Assembly (NCBI GenBank): GCA_934277695.1
Contig: CAKQVG010000001.1
Span: 1-64,000 of the forward strand
DNA length: 64,000 nt
Direction: 5' to 3'
Source of the DNA: CAG-238 sp934277695
Lineage (GTDB): Bacteria; Bacillota; Clostridia; Peptostreptococcales; Anaerovoracaceae
Of this stretch, positions 24,343-33,487 are shown piece by piece. Made by a program: the position numbers and the translations under genes. Each line of letters begins with the position of its first letter. The stretch's first letter is position 1. The notes beneath the pieces were generated by a model, which saw only the letters and a list, made by a program, of their open reading frames with translations, was not told where the DNA came from and did not search any database.

Positions 24343-25122
24343 TTATCTTTCCATTGATTCTTTATATTCTTTTATTTGCTCAAGAATATTTTCAATATGG
24401 TGGTTCATCATAAATTCGACAAAAGGATGGCTGTCATCGGAATCCTGGGCCTCTGCCAGACTTTTAATATATTCCGCTCTTTTCTCTTTCTTCACGATAG
24501 AAGGCACCACCCCAGCCTCATGCTGTATCATATTCATAACAAGCCTGCTCATTCTGCCGTTTCCGTCTGCCCAAGGGTGGATATATACCAGGCGATAATG
24601 TGCTTCGAAACTGAATTCATATATTTTTTCAATTTTCTCCGAGCCTATTTTCTTCCTTCCCTCATTCAGCCAATCGCAAAACTTCTCAAGTCTGCCGGGT
24701 ACTTTCTGCCATGCCATGTAGCTCTTTCCTCCCCGGCCCGCACTGACATTCAAAAGTCTCAAGTCTCCGTCCGCACTGTCAAAGGTTCCCGCTATCGTTT
24801 TGTATAACATTCCCGTATTTCTCATAAGCGTGCTTGATAATCCACAAAGCGTCTCGGTCGTAATTTTCTCATGCTTTTCGGCAAGCAAAAAGCCTTTTTC
24901 ATAGGCTTTTTTTAAGTCTAAATTCATAAACTGTTCCGTCATTGGCTTTGCAGCTCCGATTCCGTCCTCAAAAAGCAAGCGATTTTCTGCTTCAGAGACA
25001 GTCGAACCTTCTATTGCCGTCGAATGCGTTATGATGGAATACAGATAAAATTTGACGTAGTTCAACTGTTGTCTTATGCCTAATTCTTCGTATTCCCTGA
25101 ACACTTCGTTTAATCTGCTCAT
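24343..25122 (-). CDS. Fic-domain protein (probable AMPylase, class II)
   Basis: Fic enzymes usually transfer AMP to a target protein. The catalytic loop HPWADGNGRMSR (about residues 183-194) has the His, acidic and Arg residues needed. The inhibitory helix motif is present near the N-terminus as STAIEGS (Ser-x-x-x-Glu-Gly), as in class II proteins that restrain themselves. The 259 residues are compact, with no added DNA-binding domain. The gene lies 32 bases after rapZ and likely shares its transcript. Targets are unknown; self-regulation or a toxin-like role is possible. Confidence 0.88.
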   Translation of the reverse strand: MSRLNEVFREYEELGIRQQLNYVKFYLYSIITHSTAIEGSTVSEAENRLLFEDGIGAAKPMTEQFMNLDLKKAYEKGFLLAEKHEKITTETLCGLSSTLMRNTGMLYKTIAGTFDSADGDLRLLNVSAGRGGKSYMAWQKVPGRLEKFCDWLNEGRKKIGSEKIEKIYEFSFEAHYRLVYIHPWADGNGRMSRLVMNMIQHEAGVVPSIVKKEKRAEYIKSLAEAQDSDDSHPFVEFMMNHHIENILEQIKEYKESMER

Positions 25123-25154
25123 TTTTACCTACCGATCTTTCTTAATCTTTCGCT

Positions 25155-26006
25155 CTACAAATCCCTATGCTCAAGCGTAACCCGGCGTCCTTCCTCCGAA
25201 AAAATCCGGTACACCTCATTGGCAACCGCAACCGAGCGGTGATGCCCTCCCGTGCACCCCAGCGCAACGGTCAGACTGTATTTTCCTTCTTTGATGTAAC
25301 ACGGAATCAGTCGCTTGATGATTTCCACCAGTCTGTTGATGAATTCCTTTGTAATGTCCTGCTTCAGCACATATTGCGAAACTTTTTTGTTATTGCCCGT
25401 CAGCGGTTTCAGGCTCGGCACGTAGTAAGGATTGGGTATGAAGCGTACATCCAGAACCCAGTCGGCTTCGAGCGGAATACCGTGCTTATACCCGAATGAC
25501 ATAAAATTCAGTATAAAGGAATCGCTCGCCTCTCCTCTTGCAAACAGCCGGTCGAGTTCCGAATTGAGTTCCGCAACCTTGAGCGTGGACGTGTCTATGA
25601 TATACGTGGCATGCGCCCTAAGTTCCGCAAGTTTCTGCCGTTCTTCCTCTATGACTTCCGAGGTTATCGCCGCCGTCGAAAGCGGATGGATTCGCCTGCT
25701 CTCGTTATATCTCCTTATCAAAGTCTCATTGGAAGCCTCGATGAACAAAATCTTGAAATCCACGTTTTCATCTCTTTCAAGCCCCGCTATGCTTGCCTTA
25801 AGATCACCGAAAAAACTGCCTCCGCGCACGTCAATCACAAAGGCAGCCTTCTTAATGTTCTTTGCCCCGGTTAAGCTCAAATCTATGAAATTCTTAATAA
25901 GTGCGGGCGGCATATTATCGATGCAATAATAGCCCTTGTCCTCAAACCAGTCGGCCGCTTTGGTCTTTCCGGCACCCGACAATCCTGTGATAATTACAAC
26001 TTCCAT
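25155..26006 (-). CDS. rapZ: RNase adapter / nucleotide-binding protein RapZ (YvcJ)
   Basis: The 283 residues from ATG 26006 have the P-loop GLSGAGKTKA, the segment GYYCIDNMPPAL, and the C-terminal domain with GCTGGHHRSVAV, which binds regulatory ligands. In Gram-positive bacteria YvcJ-type proteins bind GTP/ATP and affect cell-wall and competence functions; in enteric bacteria RapZ directs RNase E. The start has GGCAGGTAA upstream; eight extra codons are open before it. A TATAAT at 26039-26044 (minus strand) is a likely -10. Confidence 0.93.
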   Translation of the reverse strand: MEVVIITGLSGAGKTKAADWFEDKGYYCIDNMPPALIKNFIDLSLTGAKNIKKAAFVIDVRGGSFFGDLKASIAGLERDENVDFKILFIEASNETLIRRYNESRRIHPLSTAAITSEVIEEERQKLAELRAHATYIIDTSTLKVAELNSELDRLFARGEASDSFILNFMSFGYKHGIPLEADWVLDVRFIPNPYYVPSLKPLTGNNKKVSQYVLKQDITKEFINRLVEIIKRLIPCYIKEGKYSLTVALGCTGGHHRSVAVANEVYRIFSEEGRRVTLEHRDL

Positions 26007-26070
26007 ATCGTTACCTGCCTTTTTTTTCATCTTATCATATTATACCCTTTTCCGCAACGCAAAAACACAA

Positions 26071-26102
26071 GAACAGCCCTGCTCAAAACAAGCGGGCTGC
26101 TC
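26071..26102 (-). terminator. Terminator of the GPH transporter gene
   Basis: GAGCAGCCCGC pairs with GAGCAGGGCTGTT on the minus strand around TTGTTTT, then TTGTGTTTTTG follows, 37 bases past the stop. Confidence 0.7.
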
Positions 26103-26138
26103 CGTTTTCTTTATTATTATTTACCTTTTGCCAAGGGC

Positions 26139-27560
26139 TTATTCAAATATATCCTCGAATTCCTTGATGTCAACTTCTTCTCCGGCTTTGCGTCTGTTGA
26201 GAGCTGCAAGTACGCGGTTGAAGTTGTCACGGTTAATCGGGTATTTTGTCATCATGAGTACCACCAGCAGCATGAAAATTCCCGGAATCAGCGTGAAGCT
26301 GTTGCTTACCCATGTAAGAGCCGTCTCCGGCTGCACCGCCGACTCGTTTGCAAATCCTGCCATGTCAAGAATAATGCCGAGAACCTGAAGTCCTACCGCA
26401 ATTGACACCGACTCGGAAAGTGCCTGCAGGGAGATAACCGCTCCGGAGCGTTTTTCGCCCGAAATAAGCTCTTCCACTTCGCACACGTCATAGATCATCG
26501 AAGGCATGAGCTGCCAGTAGCAGGTATTCGCCACCGAGTAAATCACGCAGATTACAATAACTGCGGTAAGAGAGTTCACGCCGATAAACCTTGCGCCGAT
26601 CATAAGCAGCCCTACAATGCCGATGCCGCCCATGAAAACGTATTTTTTGTCGGTTTTCTCGGACAGTTTCGCCACAAACGGCACAAACAACACACCGGTT
26701 ACCGTTATGATGAGCATCATCATCGAAATGGTCTTGTCGCCCATTCCCAGGTTATATGTCATATAGAAAACTCTGTCCGACGAGAAAATCGTATTTGCAA
26801 CGAGATATACCACGCTGGCACCGAGCAGGAAAAGGATCGGTTTCAGCTTGAGAATCTCAAAATACTCTTTGAACATTCCCGCAACCATGGAAAGTTTCAG
26901 GAAAGGCTCCTTCTTTTCCGGCTTCTTGAAGTTTTTGTTGTCGTCCTTATGTATCGTAAGCGCGCATATCAGAAGCGCCGTTCCTCCTGCCACACCTGTA
27001 AAAATACCGACCATCTGCCAGGACTGCTGCGTTGTCTTGCCCAGATTCATGCAGTAATCGACGATAATCGTCGGAAGCACCATGCCGATGCACATTCCGA
27101 CCTGATTTCCCACATATGCGTAGGAACGCAGAACCGTCCTTTCGTTGTAGTCCTCCGTAAGGTCCGAACCCCAGGTGAGGTACGGAACAAAGAATGTCGC
27201 AAAGACCGTCCAGAAAAGCACAATCATAAGGCCGTAATAGATTACCTTCACGGTTGGTGATGCATCTATCGTTGTAAACAACATACTCGTGATAATCGCA
27301 ACCGGAAAAGCCGCAATCATCAGGAACGGTTTTCTCCGCCCGTATCGTGACAAGGTCGCGTCAGACTTAAATCCGATAATCGGTCCGCAAATCGCTTCCC
27401 AAATTGAGCCGATTGCCGAAATCGTTCCGGCGATTGCAGGATTAACACCCGCCACTGTGGTTAAGTACAAAAGCAAATATGTACCGGTTAAAGTATATAA
27501 TGCGTTGTCGCATATTCCTCCTATTCCGTACGATAACTTCGTCTTAAAAGGGAGTTTCAT
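26139..27560 (-). CDS. GPH-family sugar:cation symporter
   Basis: The 473 residues form about 12 membrane helices and match the glycoside-pentoside-hexuronide family (MFS_2): KLSYGIGGICDNALYTL at the start and SDATLSRYGRRKPFL after helix 2. Such carriers import glycosides or hexuronides with Na+ or H+. No glycosidase or sugar enzyme is nearby to suggest the substrate. The gene stands alone between a promoter with a 19-base spacer and a terminator. Confidence 0.9.
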   Translation of the reverse strand: MKLPFKTKLSYGIGGICDNALYTLTGTYLLLYLTTVAGVNPAIAGTISAIGSIWEAICGPIIGFKSDATLSRYGRRKPFLMIAAFPVAIITSMLFTTIDASPTVKVIYYGLMIVLFWTVFATFFVPYLTWGSDLTEDYNERTVLRSYAYVGNQVGMCIGMVLPTIIVDYCMNLGKTTQQSWQMVGIFTGVAGGTALLICALTIHKDDNKNFKKPEKKEPFLKLSMVAGMFKEYFEILKLKPILFLLGASVVYLVANTIFSSDRVFYMTYNLGMGDKTISMMMLIITVTGVLFVPFVAKLSEKTDKKYVFMGGIGIVGLLMIGARFIGVNSLTAVIVICVIYSVANTCYWQLMPSMIYDVCEVEELISGEKRSGAVISLQALSESVSIAVGLQVLGIILDMAGFANESAVQPETALTWVSNSFTLIPGIFMLLVVLMMTKYPINRDNFNRVLAALNRRKAGEEVDIKEFEDIFE

Positions 27561-27588
27561 TTTTTATTCACCTCTTTCTTCTAAGACA

Positions 27589-27619
27589 ATTATAAAGTAT
27601 ACTGTTACCGTATAGTCAA
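27589..27619 (-). promoter_or_regulatory. MerR-type promoter of the GPH transporter gene
   Basis: TTGACT (27614-27619) and TATAAT (27589-27594) are 19 bases apart. The spacer holds an imperfect dyad, CTATACGGTAACAGTATAC. A 19-base spacer with a dyad is the hallmark of promoters opened by MerR-family activators. No merR gene is seen in the window. Confidence 0.7.
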
Positions 27620-27663
27620 GGGGAAAAAAGATTTTTCTTGTATTTTTTTCTTCAAAATGTAAT

Positions 27664-28617
27664 TCAAAACATCCCCATGCTTTTTAATGCAAAAATCCAT
27701 AGAAACATCGTGAAGCATGCTGCTCCCGATGAGAAAACGACCGCATCGCCCGCAAGTTCGTAATCGCTGTCCATCTCCTGTGCCATCGGAAACGACGAAA
27801 CCGCCGTCGGCGATGCAAAGATTGCAATCAGTGTTACGAGTGCAACACCTCTGAATCCAAGGAGAATCCCCGCGCTCAGCCCGATTGCCGGCACAGCGAT
27901 GAGTCTGCCGGCTACGCAGATAAGAATGTCCTGCTCGCGTTTCATCGCACTGCGAAGATCAAAAAACGCACCAAGCGTAAGCAGCGCAAGCGGAGTCGCC
28001 ACCCCTGCCATAGAGGAAGCCACGTTTTCGAGAACGCTCGGCAGCTTCAGACCTGTCAACACAGCGGCAATTCCCGCAAGTGCGCCCAGAATCAGCGGAT
28101 TTTTTGCAAGTTGTTTGAGGATATGCAAAAATTCCGGTTTCTCGCCGCGAAAAACTTCCAGTGTTATAACGGCAAGCATATTGTAAAGCGGTACGATGAC
28201 CGTCACCATCACCGCTGTCAGTGCAAGGTTTTCACTCCCGAATATATTTGCAACAATCGGAATGCCCATGATTACAAAATTGCTCCGGTAAATTGCCTGT
28301 ATCATCGCCCCCTGGGTCTTTCGCTCCTTCGCAATATGTACAACGAAACAGACCGTAAGCGCATAAATCGCCAAAACACTGACCACACCGAAAAGCATCA
28401 GCCGAATGTCAACAGCATCGCTTATGTCCTTTCCGTAAAGATTTGTAAACATCAGCACCGGAAAAAAGACGACAAAATTGAGTTTGTTTATCTTTTTCAC
28501 TTCCGCTTCGTTCACAATCCCCGCATGCCTTACCAGCATGCCGATTCCCATAATTATGAAAATGGGCAGCACGGCTCGTGCTGCCACAAAAAAATTACTC
28601 GCCAATGTATTCATCAT
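27664..28617 (-). CDS. AEC-family transporter
   Basis: Auxin-efflux-carrier-like membrane protein of about 317 residues and 10 helices, start MMNTLASNFFVAARAVLP, with NKLNFVVFFPVLMF and a repeated second half. Relatives carry malate or other organic acids; the substrate is not known here. ATG 28617 is chosen because the family begins with this hydrophobic helix; the frame is open 39 codons further inside the ABC-F gene. The 23-base overlap with the ABC-F gene suggests coupling. Confidence 0.88.
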   Translation of the reverse strand: MMNTLASNFFVAARAVLPIFIIMGIGMLVRHAGIVNEAEVKKINKLNFVVFFPVLMFTNLYGKDISDAVDIRLMLFGVVSVLAIYALTVCFVVHIAKERKTQGAMIQAIYRSNFVIMGIPIVANIFGSENLALTAVMVTVIVPLYNMLAVITLEVFRGEKPEFLHILKQLAKNPLILGALAGIAAVLTGLKLPSVLENVASSMAGVATPLALLTLGAFFDLRSAMKREQDILICVAGRLIAVPAIGLSAGILLGFRGVALVTLIAIFASPTAVSSFPMAQEMDSDYELAGDAVVFSSGAACFTMFLWIFALKSMGMF

Positions 28618-30178
28618 AGGTACACACCTTATCCGTAATTGTTCCGTCCGGATGAATTTCGATAATCCTGTCGGCAATGGTCTGAATGAATTCATGGTCG
28701 TGCGAAGCGAAAAGAATGCCGCCCTTGAAAGCAATCAGTCCCTCGTTGACTGCCGTAATGGACTCAAGGTCCAAGTGGTTCGTCGGCTGGTCGAGCACCA
28801 GCATATTCGAGCCGAACAGCATCATGCGGGAAAGCATGCAGCGCACTTTTTCGCCTCCGGAAAGCACCTTGACCGGCTTGTAAACCTCATCCCCGGAGAA
28901 AAGCATTTTCCCGAGAAAGCCTCTCAGGAAAGTTTCGCTCGTTTCAGTCGAATACTGCGAAAGCCACTCCACGAGGTTCAAATCGCATCCGTTGAAAAAT
29001 TCGGAATTGTCGAGCGGGAAGTAGGAAGTTGCAATCGTCACGCCCCACTTGAAGCTGCCCTCGTCAGGCTCCATCTCGCCCATGAGAATTTTAAACAGCG
29101 TCGTGTTCGCGATTTCATTTTCTCCGACAAAAGCGATTTTGTCGCCGTTATTGACGCGGAAAGAAACATTATCCAAAATCTTAACCCCGTCAATCGTCTT
29201 GGAAATTCCATCAACCTGCAAAATTTCCTTGCCCGGCTCGCGGTCCATCTTAAAGCCCACGAACGGATAGCGTCTTGAGGACGCCGGCATTTCTTCCACG
29301 CTCAGCTTATCGAGCAGCTTTCTTCTGGAAGTTGCCTGCTTGGACTTAGATTTATTCGCGGAGAATCGCTGGATAAACGCCTGCAGTTCTTTGATTTTCT
29401 CTTCGTTCTTTTTGTTCTGGTCCTTTATCATCTTCTGAACCATCTGGCTGGACTCATACCAGAATTCATAGTTGCCGACATACATCTTGATTTTGCCGTA
29501 GTCGACATCGACGATGTTCGTGCAGACCGTGTTCAGGAAATGTCGGTCATGCGATACAACGATGACCGTGCCTTCGTACTCCATCAAAAAGTCTTCCAGC
29601 CAAGCAATTGCCTTGACATCGAGATGGTTGGTCGGCTCGTCGAGCAGGATAATTCCCGGATTTCCAAACAAAGCCTGTGCCAGAAGCACCTTTACCTTTT
29701 CCTTCGCAGTCAGGGATGCCATCTGCGTATACAGAATGTCCGCAGAGAGTCCCAGCCCCTGTATCAGGCGGCTGACATCGGATTCGGCTTCCCAGCCGTT
29801 CATTTCCGCAAATTCCGCCTCCAGTTCTGCTGCGTGTATGCCGTCTTCCTCACTGAAATCTTCTTTCATGTAGATGGCGTCTTTTTCTTTCATCACATCG
29901 TAGAGTCTGCGATTTCCCATAATCACGGTATCCAGTACCGTGTACTCGTCAAATTCAAAGTGGTCCTGCTTGAGCACCGACATTCGAACGCCCGGTTTCA
30001 GCGAAACATCGCCGGTTGTCGGCTCCAAGTCTCCGGAAAGAATCCGCAGAAAGGTTGATTTTCCGGCTCCGTTCGCGCCGATAATGCCGTAGCAGTTGCC
30101 CGGCGTAAACTTAAGATCCACATCTTTAAACAGCGGCTGCCCGCTGAAATTCATACTTACATTGTTGACTGTTAACAT
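28595..30178 (-). CDS. ABC-F family ATPase (YkpA/YbiT-like)
   Basis: Soluble protein with two ATPase domains and no membrane part, of the ribosome-associated ABC-F group. First domain: GANGAGKSTF, LLDEPTNHLD and the degenerate signature SLTAKEKVK. The linker (about 250-310) is Lys-rich. Second domain: altered P-loop VGENEIANTTLF, full signature VLSGGEKVR and LVLDQPTNHLD. The unusual second P-loop is shared by the YkpA/YbiT branch as I recall it. It starts nine bases after dnaJ and may be read from the heat-shock operon. Confidence 0.92.
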   Translation of the reverse strand: MLTVNNVSMNFSGQPLFKDVDLKFTPGNCYGIIGANGAGKSTFLRILSGDLEPTTGDVSLKPGVRMSVLKQDHFEFDEYTVLDTVIMGNRRLYDVMKEKDAIYMKEDFSEEDGIHAAELEAEFAEMNGWEAESDVSRLIQGLGLSADILYTQMASLTAKEKVKVLLAQALFGNPGIILLDEPTNHLDVKAIAWLEDFLMEYEGTVIVVSHDRHFLNTVCTNIVDVDYGKIKMYVGNYEFWYESSQMVQKMIKDQNKKNEEKIKELQAFIQRFSANKSKSKQATSRRKLLDKLSVEEMPASSRRYPFVGFKMDREPGKEILQVDGISKTIDGVKILDNVSFRVNNGDKIAFVGENEIANTTLFKILMGEMEPDEGSFKWGVTIATSYFPLDNSEFFNGCDLNLVEWLSQYSTETSETFLRGFLGKMLFSGDEVYKPVKVLSGGEKVRCMLSRMMLFGSNMLVLDQPTNHLDLESITAVNEGLIAFKGGILFASHDHEFIQTIADRIIEIHPDGTITDKVCTYDEYIGE

Positions 30179-30187
30179 GCATGACTC

Positions 30188-31342
30188 CTAGCTGAAAATT
30201 TCTTTGAACTTTTCCTTGAAGCTGCTCTTCTTCTGGTAGCAGTCATCTGTCAGTTCCTTCGCCATGTCCTCAATCGCCTTCTTCTGCTTGTGATTGAGCT
30301 TGGTCGGCACTTCAATATTCACCTTTACATAAAGGTCTCCATTTGCCTCACGCTTCAGGTATTTTATGCCCTTGTCCTTCAAACGGAATGTGGTTCCCGG
30401 CTGCGTTCCCGCAGGAACCTTGTAGGAAACCTTGCCGTCCAGTGTCGGTACGGTAATTTCCGCGCCGAGAGCCGCCTGGTCGAAACTGATCGGCATTTCC
30501 AGATAAAGATCTGCACCCCTGCGCTTGAAAACCTTGTGCGGTTTTACATTCAGCACGATATACAGGTCACCCGCAGGTCCGCCGTTGATTCCCGGCTCGC
30601 CTTGTCCTCTGATAGGAATTACACTCTCATTGTCAACCCCCGCAGGAATATCCACGGAAATTGTGACATTCTTTCTGATTTTTCCTTGGCCTTTGCAGTC
30701 CGGACAAGGCTCTTCAATAATCTTGCCGCTGCCGCCGCATTGGTCACAGGTCGTAACCGTCTGGAATTGACCGAACGGAGTCCTCTGCGTCTGACTGATC
30801 TGACCGCTGCCGCCGCATTTCGGACAAGTTTTCTTCGTTGTTCCCGGTTTTGCACCTTCACCTTTACAGGTCGGGCACTGTACATATTTGCTCAGTTCGA
30901 TTTTTTTGCTCGTGCCGAATGCTGCTTCTTCAAAAGTGATTGTAATCGCCTTCTGAAGATCTCTGCCCTTTCTCGGCTGATTGCTTCTTCTCTGCTGTCC
31001 GCCGCCGAAGCCGCCACCGAACGCACTGCCGAACATATCGAATATATCTTCAAAGCCACCGAAGCCGCCTGCTCCGCCGAAACCGCCAAAGCCTGCGCCT
31101 CCCATGCTGTTCGGGTCTACGCCGGCATGGCCGAATCTGTCATATTTGCTCTTTTTATCGGGGTCAGACAGAACGCTGTATGCTTCGTTGACTTCCTTAA
31201 ATTTTTCTTCCGCTTCCTTGTTTCCGGGATTCTTGTCGGGATGATACTTCATCGCCATCTTTCGGAAAGCTTTCTTGATTTCATCCTCGCTCGCTCCCTT
31301 TTGTAAGCCAAGCACTTCGTAATAATCGCGTTTTTCTGCCAT
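30188..31342 (-). CDS. dnaJ: Chaperone DnaJ
   Basis: Hsp40 co-chaperone that presents substrates to DnaK and stimulates its ATPase. The 384 residues from ATG 31342 (after GAGAGG) have the J domain with HPD in KYHPDKNPG, a Gly/Phe-rich linker, four CxxCxGxG zinc repeats (CPTCKGEG, CPKCGGSG, CDQCGGSG, CPDCKGQG) and the C-terminal substrate domains. Fourth gene of the operon; a 8-bp GC hairpin lies between dnaK and dnaJ. Confidence 0.97.
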   Translation of the reverse strand: MAEKRDYYEVLGLQKGASEDEIKKAFRKMAMKYHPDKNPGNKEAEEKFKEVNEAYSVLSDPDKKSKYDRFGHAGVDPNSMGGAGFGGFGGAGGFGGFEDIFDMFGSAFGGGFGGGQQRRSNQPRKGRDLQKAITITFEEAAFGTSKKIELSKYVQCPTCKGEGAKPGTTKKTCPKCGGSGQISQTQRTPFGQFQTVTTCDQCGGSGKIIEEPCPDCKGQGKIRKNVTISVDIPAGVDNESVIPIRGQGEPGINGGPAGDLYIVLNVKPHKVFKRRGADLYLEMPISFDQAALGAEITVPTLDGKVSYKVPAGTQPGTTFRLKDKGIKYLKREANGDLYVKVNIEVPTKLNHKQKKAIEDMAKELTDDCYQKKSSFKEKFKEIFS

Positions 31343-31369
31343 AATAAACCTCTCCATTACACCCGAAAC

Positions 31370-31391
31370 GCCGGAGCAGTTTCGCTCCGGC
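31370..31391 (-). other. GC-rich hairpin between dnaK and dnaJ
   Basis: GCCGGAGC pairs perfectly with GCTCCGGC around six bases. No T-run follows on the minus strand, so it is more likely an RNA-processing or stability element than a terminator. Confidence 0.6.
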
Positions 31392-31415
31392 ACCCGGGTT
31401 TACATTTTTTTCGTA

Positions 31416-33296
31416 TTATTTATTGTCGTCATCAACTACCGTGTAATCTGCGTCAACTACATTGTCATCTGCAGGGCCTGCCTGGCTGCCTGCGTCTGCG
31501 GCTCCTGCTGTTTCAGCACCTGCGCCGCCCATTCCCGCTGCACCTGCTGCCTGAGCCGCCTGTGCCTGTTCATAGAGCTTTGTTGAGATGATGTGGAATT
31601 TTTCAGTTAAAGCTTCTGTCTTTTCCTTAATCTGGTCAACCGTACCGTTGTTCAGAACAGCCTGAAGCTGGTCTTTTGCGTCGGTAATCTGAGTCTTTTC
31701 ATCTTCGGAAATCTTTCCTTCGAGTTCCTTCAGAGATTTTTCTGTCTCGTAGATTAAGGACTCTGCTCTGTTTCTGATTTCAACTTCTTCTTTTCTCTTC
31801 TTGTCTTCTTCCGCATACTGTTCCGCTTCTTTTACCTTCTTGTTGATTTCGTCTTCGGAAAGGTTTGTGGAGGAAGTGATTGTAATTCTCTGTTCCTTGC
31901 CTGTTCCCATATCCTTAGCGCTTACATTTACGATACCGTTTGCGTCGATATCGAATGTAACTTCAATCTGCGGAATTCCACGAGGAGCCGGTGCGATGCC
32001 TGTCAGCTGGAATCTTCCTAATGTGGTGTTGCCTGCTGCCATTTCTCTTTCTCCCTGCATTACGTGAATGTCAACAGCTGTCTGGTTATCAGCAGCAGTT
32101 GAGAAGATCTGGCTCTTCTTTGTAGGAATTGTTGTATTTCTTTCGATTAACTTCGTTGCAACGCCGCCCAGTGTTTCGATGGAAAGCGAAAGCGGTGTAA
32201 CATCGAGAAGAAGTACATCGTGAACTTCGCCTGTAAGAACGCCTGCCTGAATTGCAGCACCGATTGCAACGCATTCATCCGGATTGATTCCCTTGAACGG
32301 TTCTTTGCCGGTTACTTTCTTAACAGCTTCCTGAACTGCCGGGATTCTTGTGGAACCGCCGACCAAGATAACCTTTGCAATGTCTGCGTTTGTAACGCCT
32401 GCATCTTTCATTGCCTTGTTCATAGGTTCAATGGTTCTCTGTACAAGGTGCTCTGTGAGCTGATCGAATTTTGCTCTTGTAATGTCTTCGTTCATGTGAA
32501 GCGGACCGTCAGCCGTTACCGTGATGAACGGAAGATTGATGTTTGCAGTCTGAGAGCCGGAAAGTTCTTTCTTTGCCTTTTCTGCCGCTTCTTTTAATCT
32601 CTGGAGTGCCATCTTGTCAGCTCTGAGGTCTACGCCGTGTTCCTTTGCGAACTTGTCTGCAAGATAGTTCATAAGAACTTCGTCGAAGTCATCGCCGCCG
32701 AGATGTGTATCACCGTTTGTTGCAAGAACTTCGAATACGCCGTCGCCGAGTTCGAGGATGGATACATCGAATGTACCGCCGCCGAGGTCGTATACCAGAA
32801 TCTTGTGGGAGCCTTCTTCTTTATCAAGACCGTATGCAAGGGATGCTGCCGTAGGTTCGTTAATGATTCTCTTTACATCAAGACCTGCGATTCTGCCGGC
32901 ATCCTTGGTTGCCTGTTTCTGTGCATCCGAGAAGTAAGCAGGAACTGTGATAACCGCTTCTGTTACTTTTTCTCCCAGATAAGCCTCTGCATCATTCTTT
33001 AACTTTGTAAGAATCATCGCGGAAATATCCTGCGGTGTGTAATCCTTACCGTCAATTGTTACCTTGTAGTTTTCACCCATATGTCTCTTGATGGATGAAA
33101 TGGTTCTGTCCGGATTTGTAACTGCCTGTCTCTTTGCAGTTTCTCCTACCAGTCTTTCTCCGTCTTTCTTAAAACCGACTACGGATGGAGTCGTTCTCAT
33201 GCCTTCTGCATTGGCGATAACCGTAGGTTCGCCGCCTTCTAATACTGCTACGCAGCTGTTTGTTGTTCCTAAATCGATACCAATTACCTTTGCCAT
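31416..33296 (-). CDS. dnaK: Chaperone DnaK
   Basis: Hsp70 chaperone. The 626 residues from ATG 33296 (after AAGGAGG) show IGIDLGTTNSCVAV, the ATPase phosphate loops VYDLGGGTFDVS and VGGSTRIPAV, the linker LLLDVTPLSLS, the substrate-binding domain and a helical lid ending in an Ala/Gly-rich tail with DDNVVDADYTVVDDD. Complete and typical of Gram-positive DnaK. Heat-shock control comes from the CIRCE operator upstream of hrcA. Confidence 0.98.
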   Translation of the reverse strand: MAKVIGIDLGTTNSCVAVLEGGEPTVIANAEGMRTTPSVVGFKKDGERLVGETAKRQAVTNPDRTISSIKRHMGENYKVTIDGKDYTPQDISAMILTKLKNDAEAYLGEKVTEAVITVPAYFSDAQKQATKDAGRIAGLDVKRIINEPTAASLAYGLDKEEGSHKILVYDLGGGTFDVSILELGDGVFEVLATNGDTHLGGDDFDEVLMNYLADKFAKEHGVDLRADKMALQRLKEAAEKAKKELSGSQTANINLPFITVTADGPLHMNEDITRAKFDQLTEHLVQRTIEPMNKAMKDAGVTNADIAKVILVGGSTRIPAVQEAVKKVTGKEPFKGINPDECVAIGAAIQAGVLTGEVHDVLLLDVTPLSLSIETLGGVATKLIERNTTIPTKKSQIFSTAADNQTAVDIHVMQGEREMAAGNTTLGRFQLTGIAPAPRGIPQIEVTFDIDANGIVNVSAKDMGTGKEQRITITSSTNLSEDEINKKVKEAEQYAEEDKKRKEEVEIRNRAESLIYETEKSLKELEGKISEDEKTQITDAKDQLQAVLNNGTVDQIKEKTEALTEKFHIISTKLYEQAQAAQAAGAAGMGGAGAETAGAADAGSQAGPADDNVVDADYTVVDDDNK

Positions 33297-33343
33297 TTTA
33301 TTTTCCTCCTTGATTTTCAAGTTTAAATTTCAAAATTAGATTT

Positions 33344-33479
33344 CGCCACGGGCGATTTTCGTTTTCGGTGCGCCGGAAAAATCGTTTGTGGCTAGGCGGC
33401 CAAGCGTTGAGGAGCGGAGCATACTCGAAGTATGTGAGCACCGCAGAACGCTGCAGCCAACAACGCCACGGGCGATTTT
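33344..33479. repeat. Repeat-bounded, hairpin-bearing element between grpE and dnaK
   Basis: A 16-bp direct repeat, CGCCACGGGCGATTTT, bounds the segment at 33344-33359 and 33464-33479. Inside is GAGGAGCGGAG followed by the hairpin CATACT-CGA-AGTATG (33420-33434) and GAGCACCGCAG. I recall similar GAGGAGCG...GAGCACCGCAG units as dispersed intergenic elements in Clostridia. No second copy was noticed in this window. Confidence 0.6.
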
Positions 33480-33487
33480 AACAAGCA

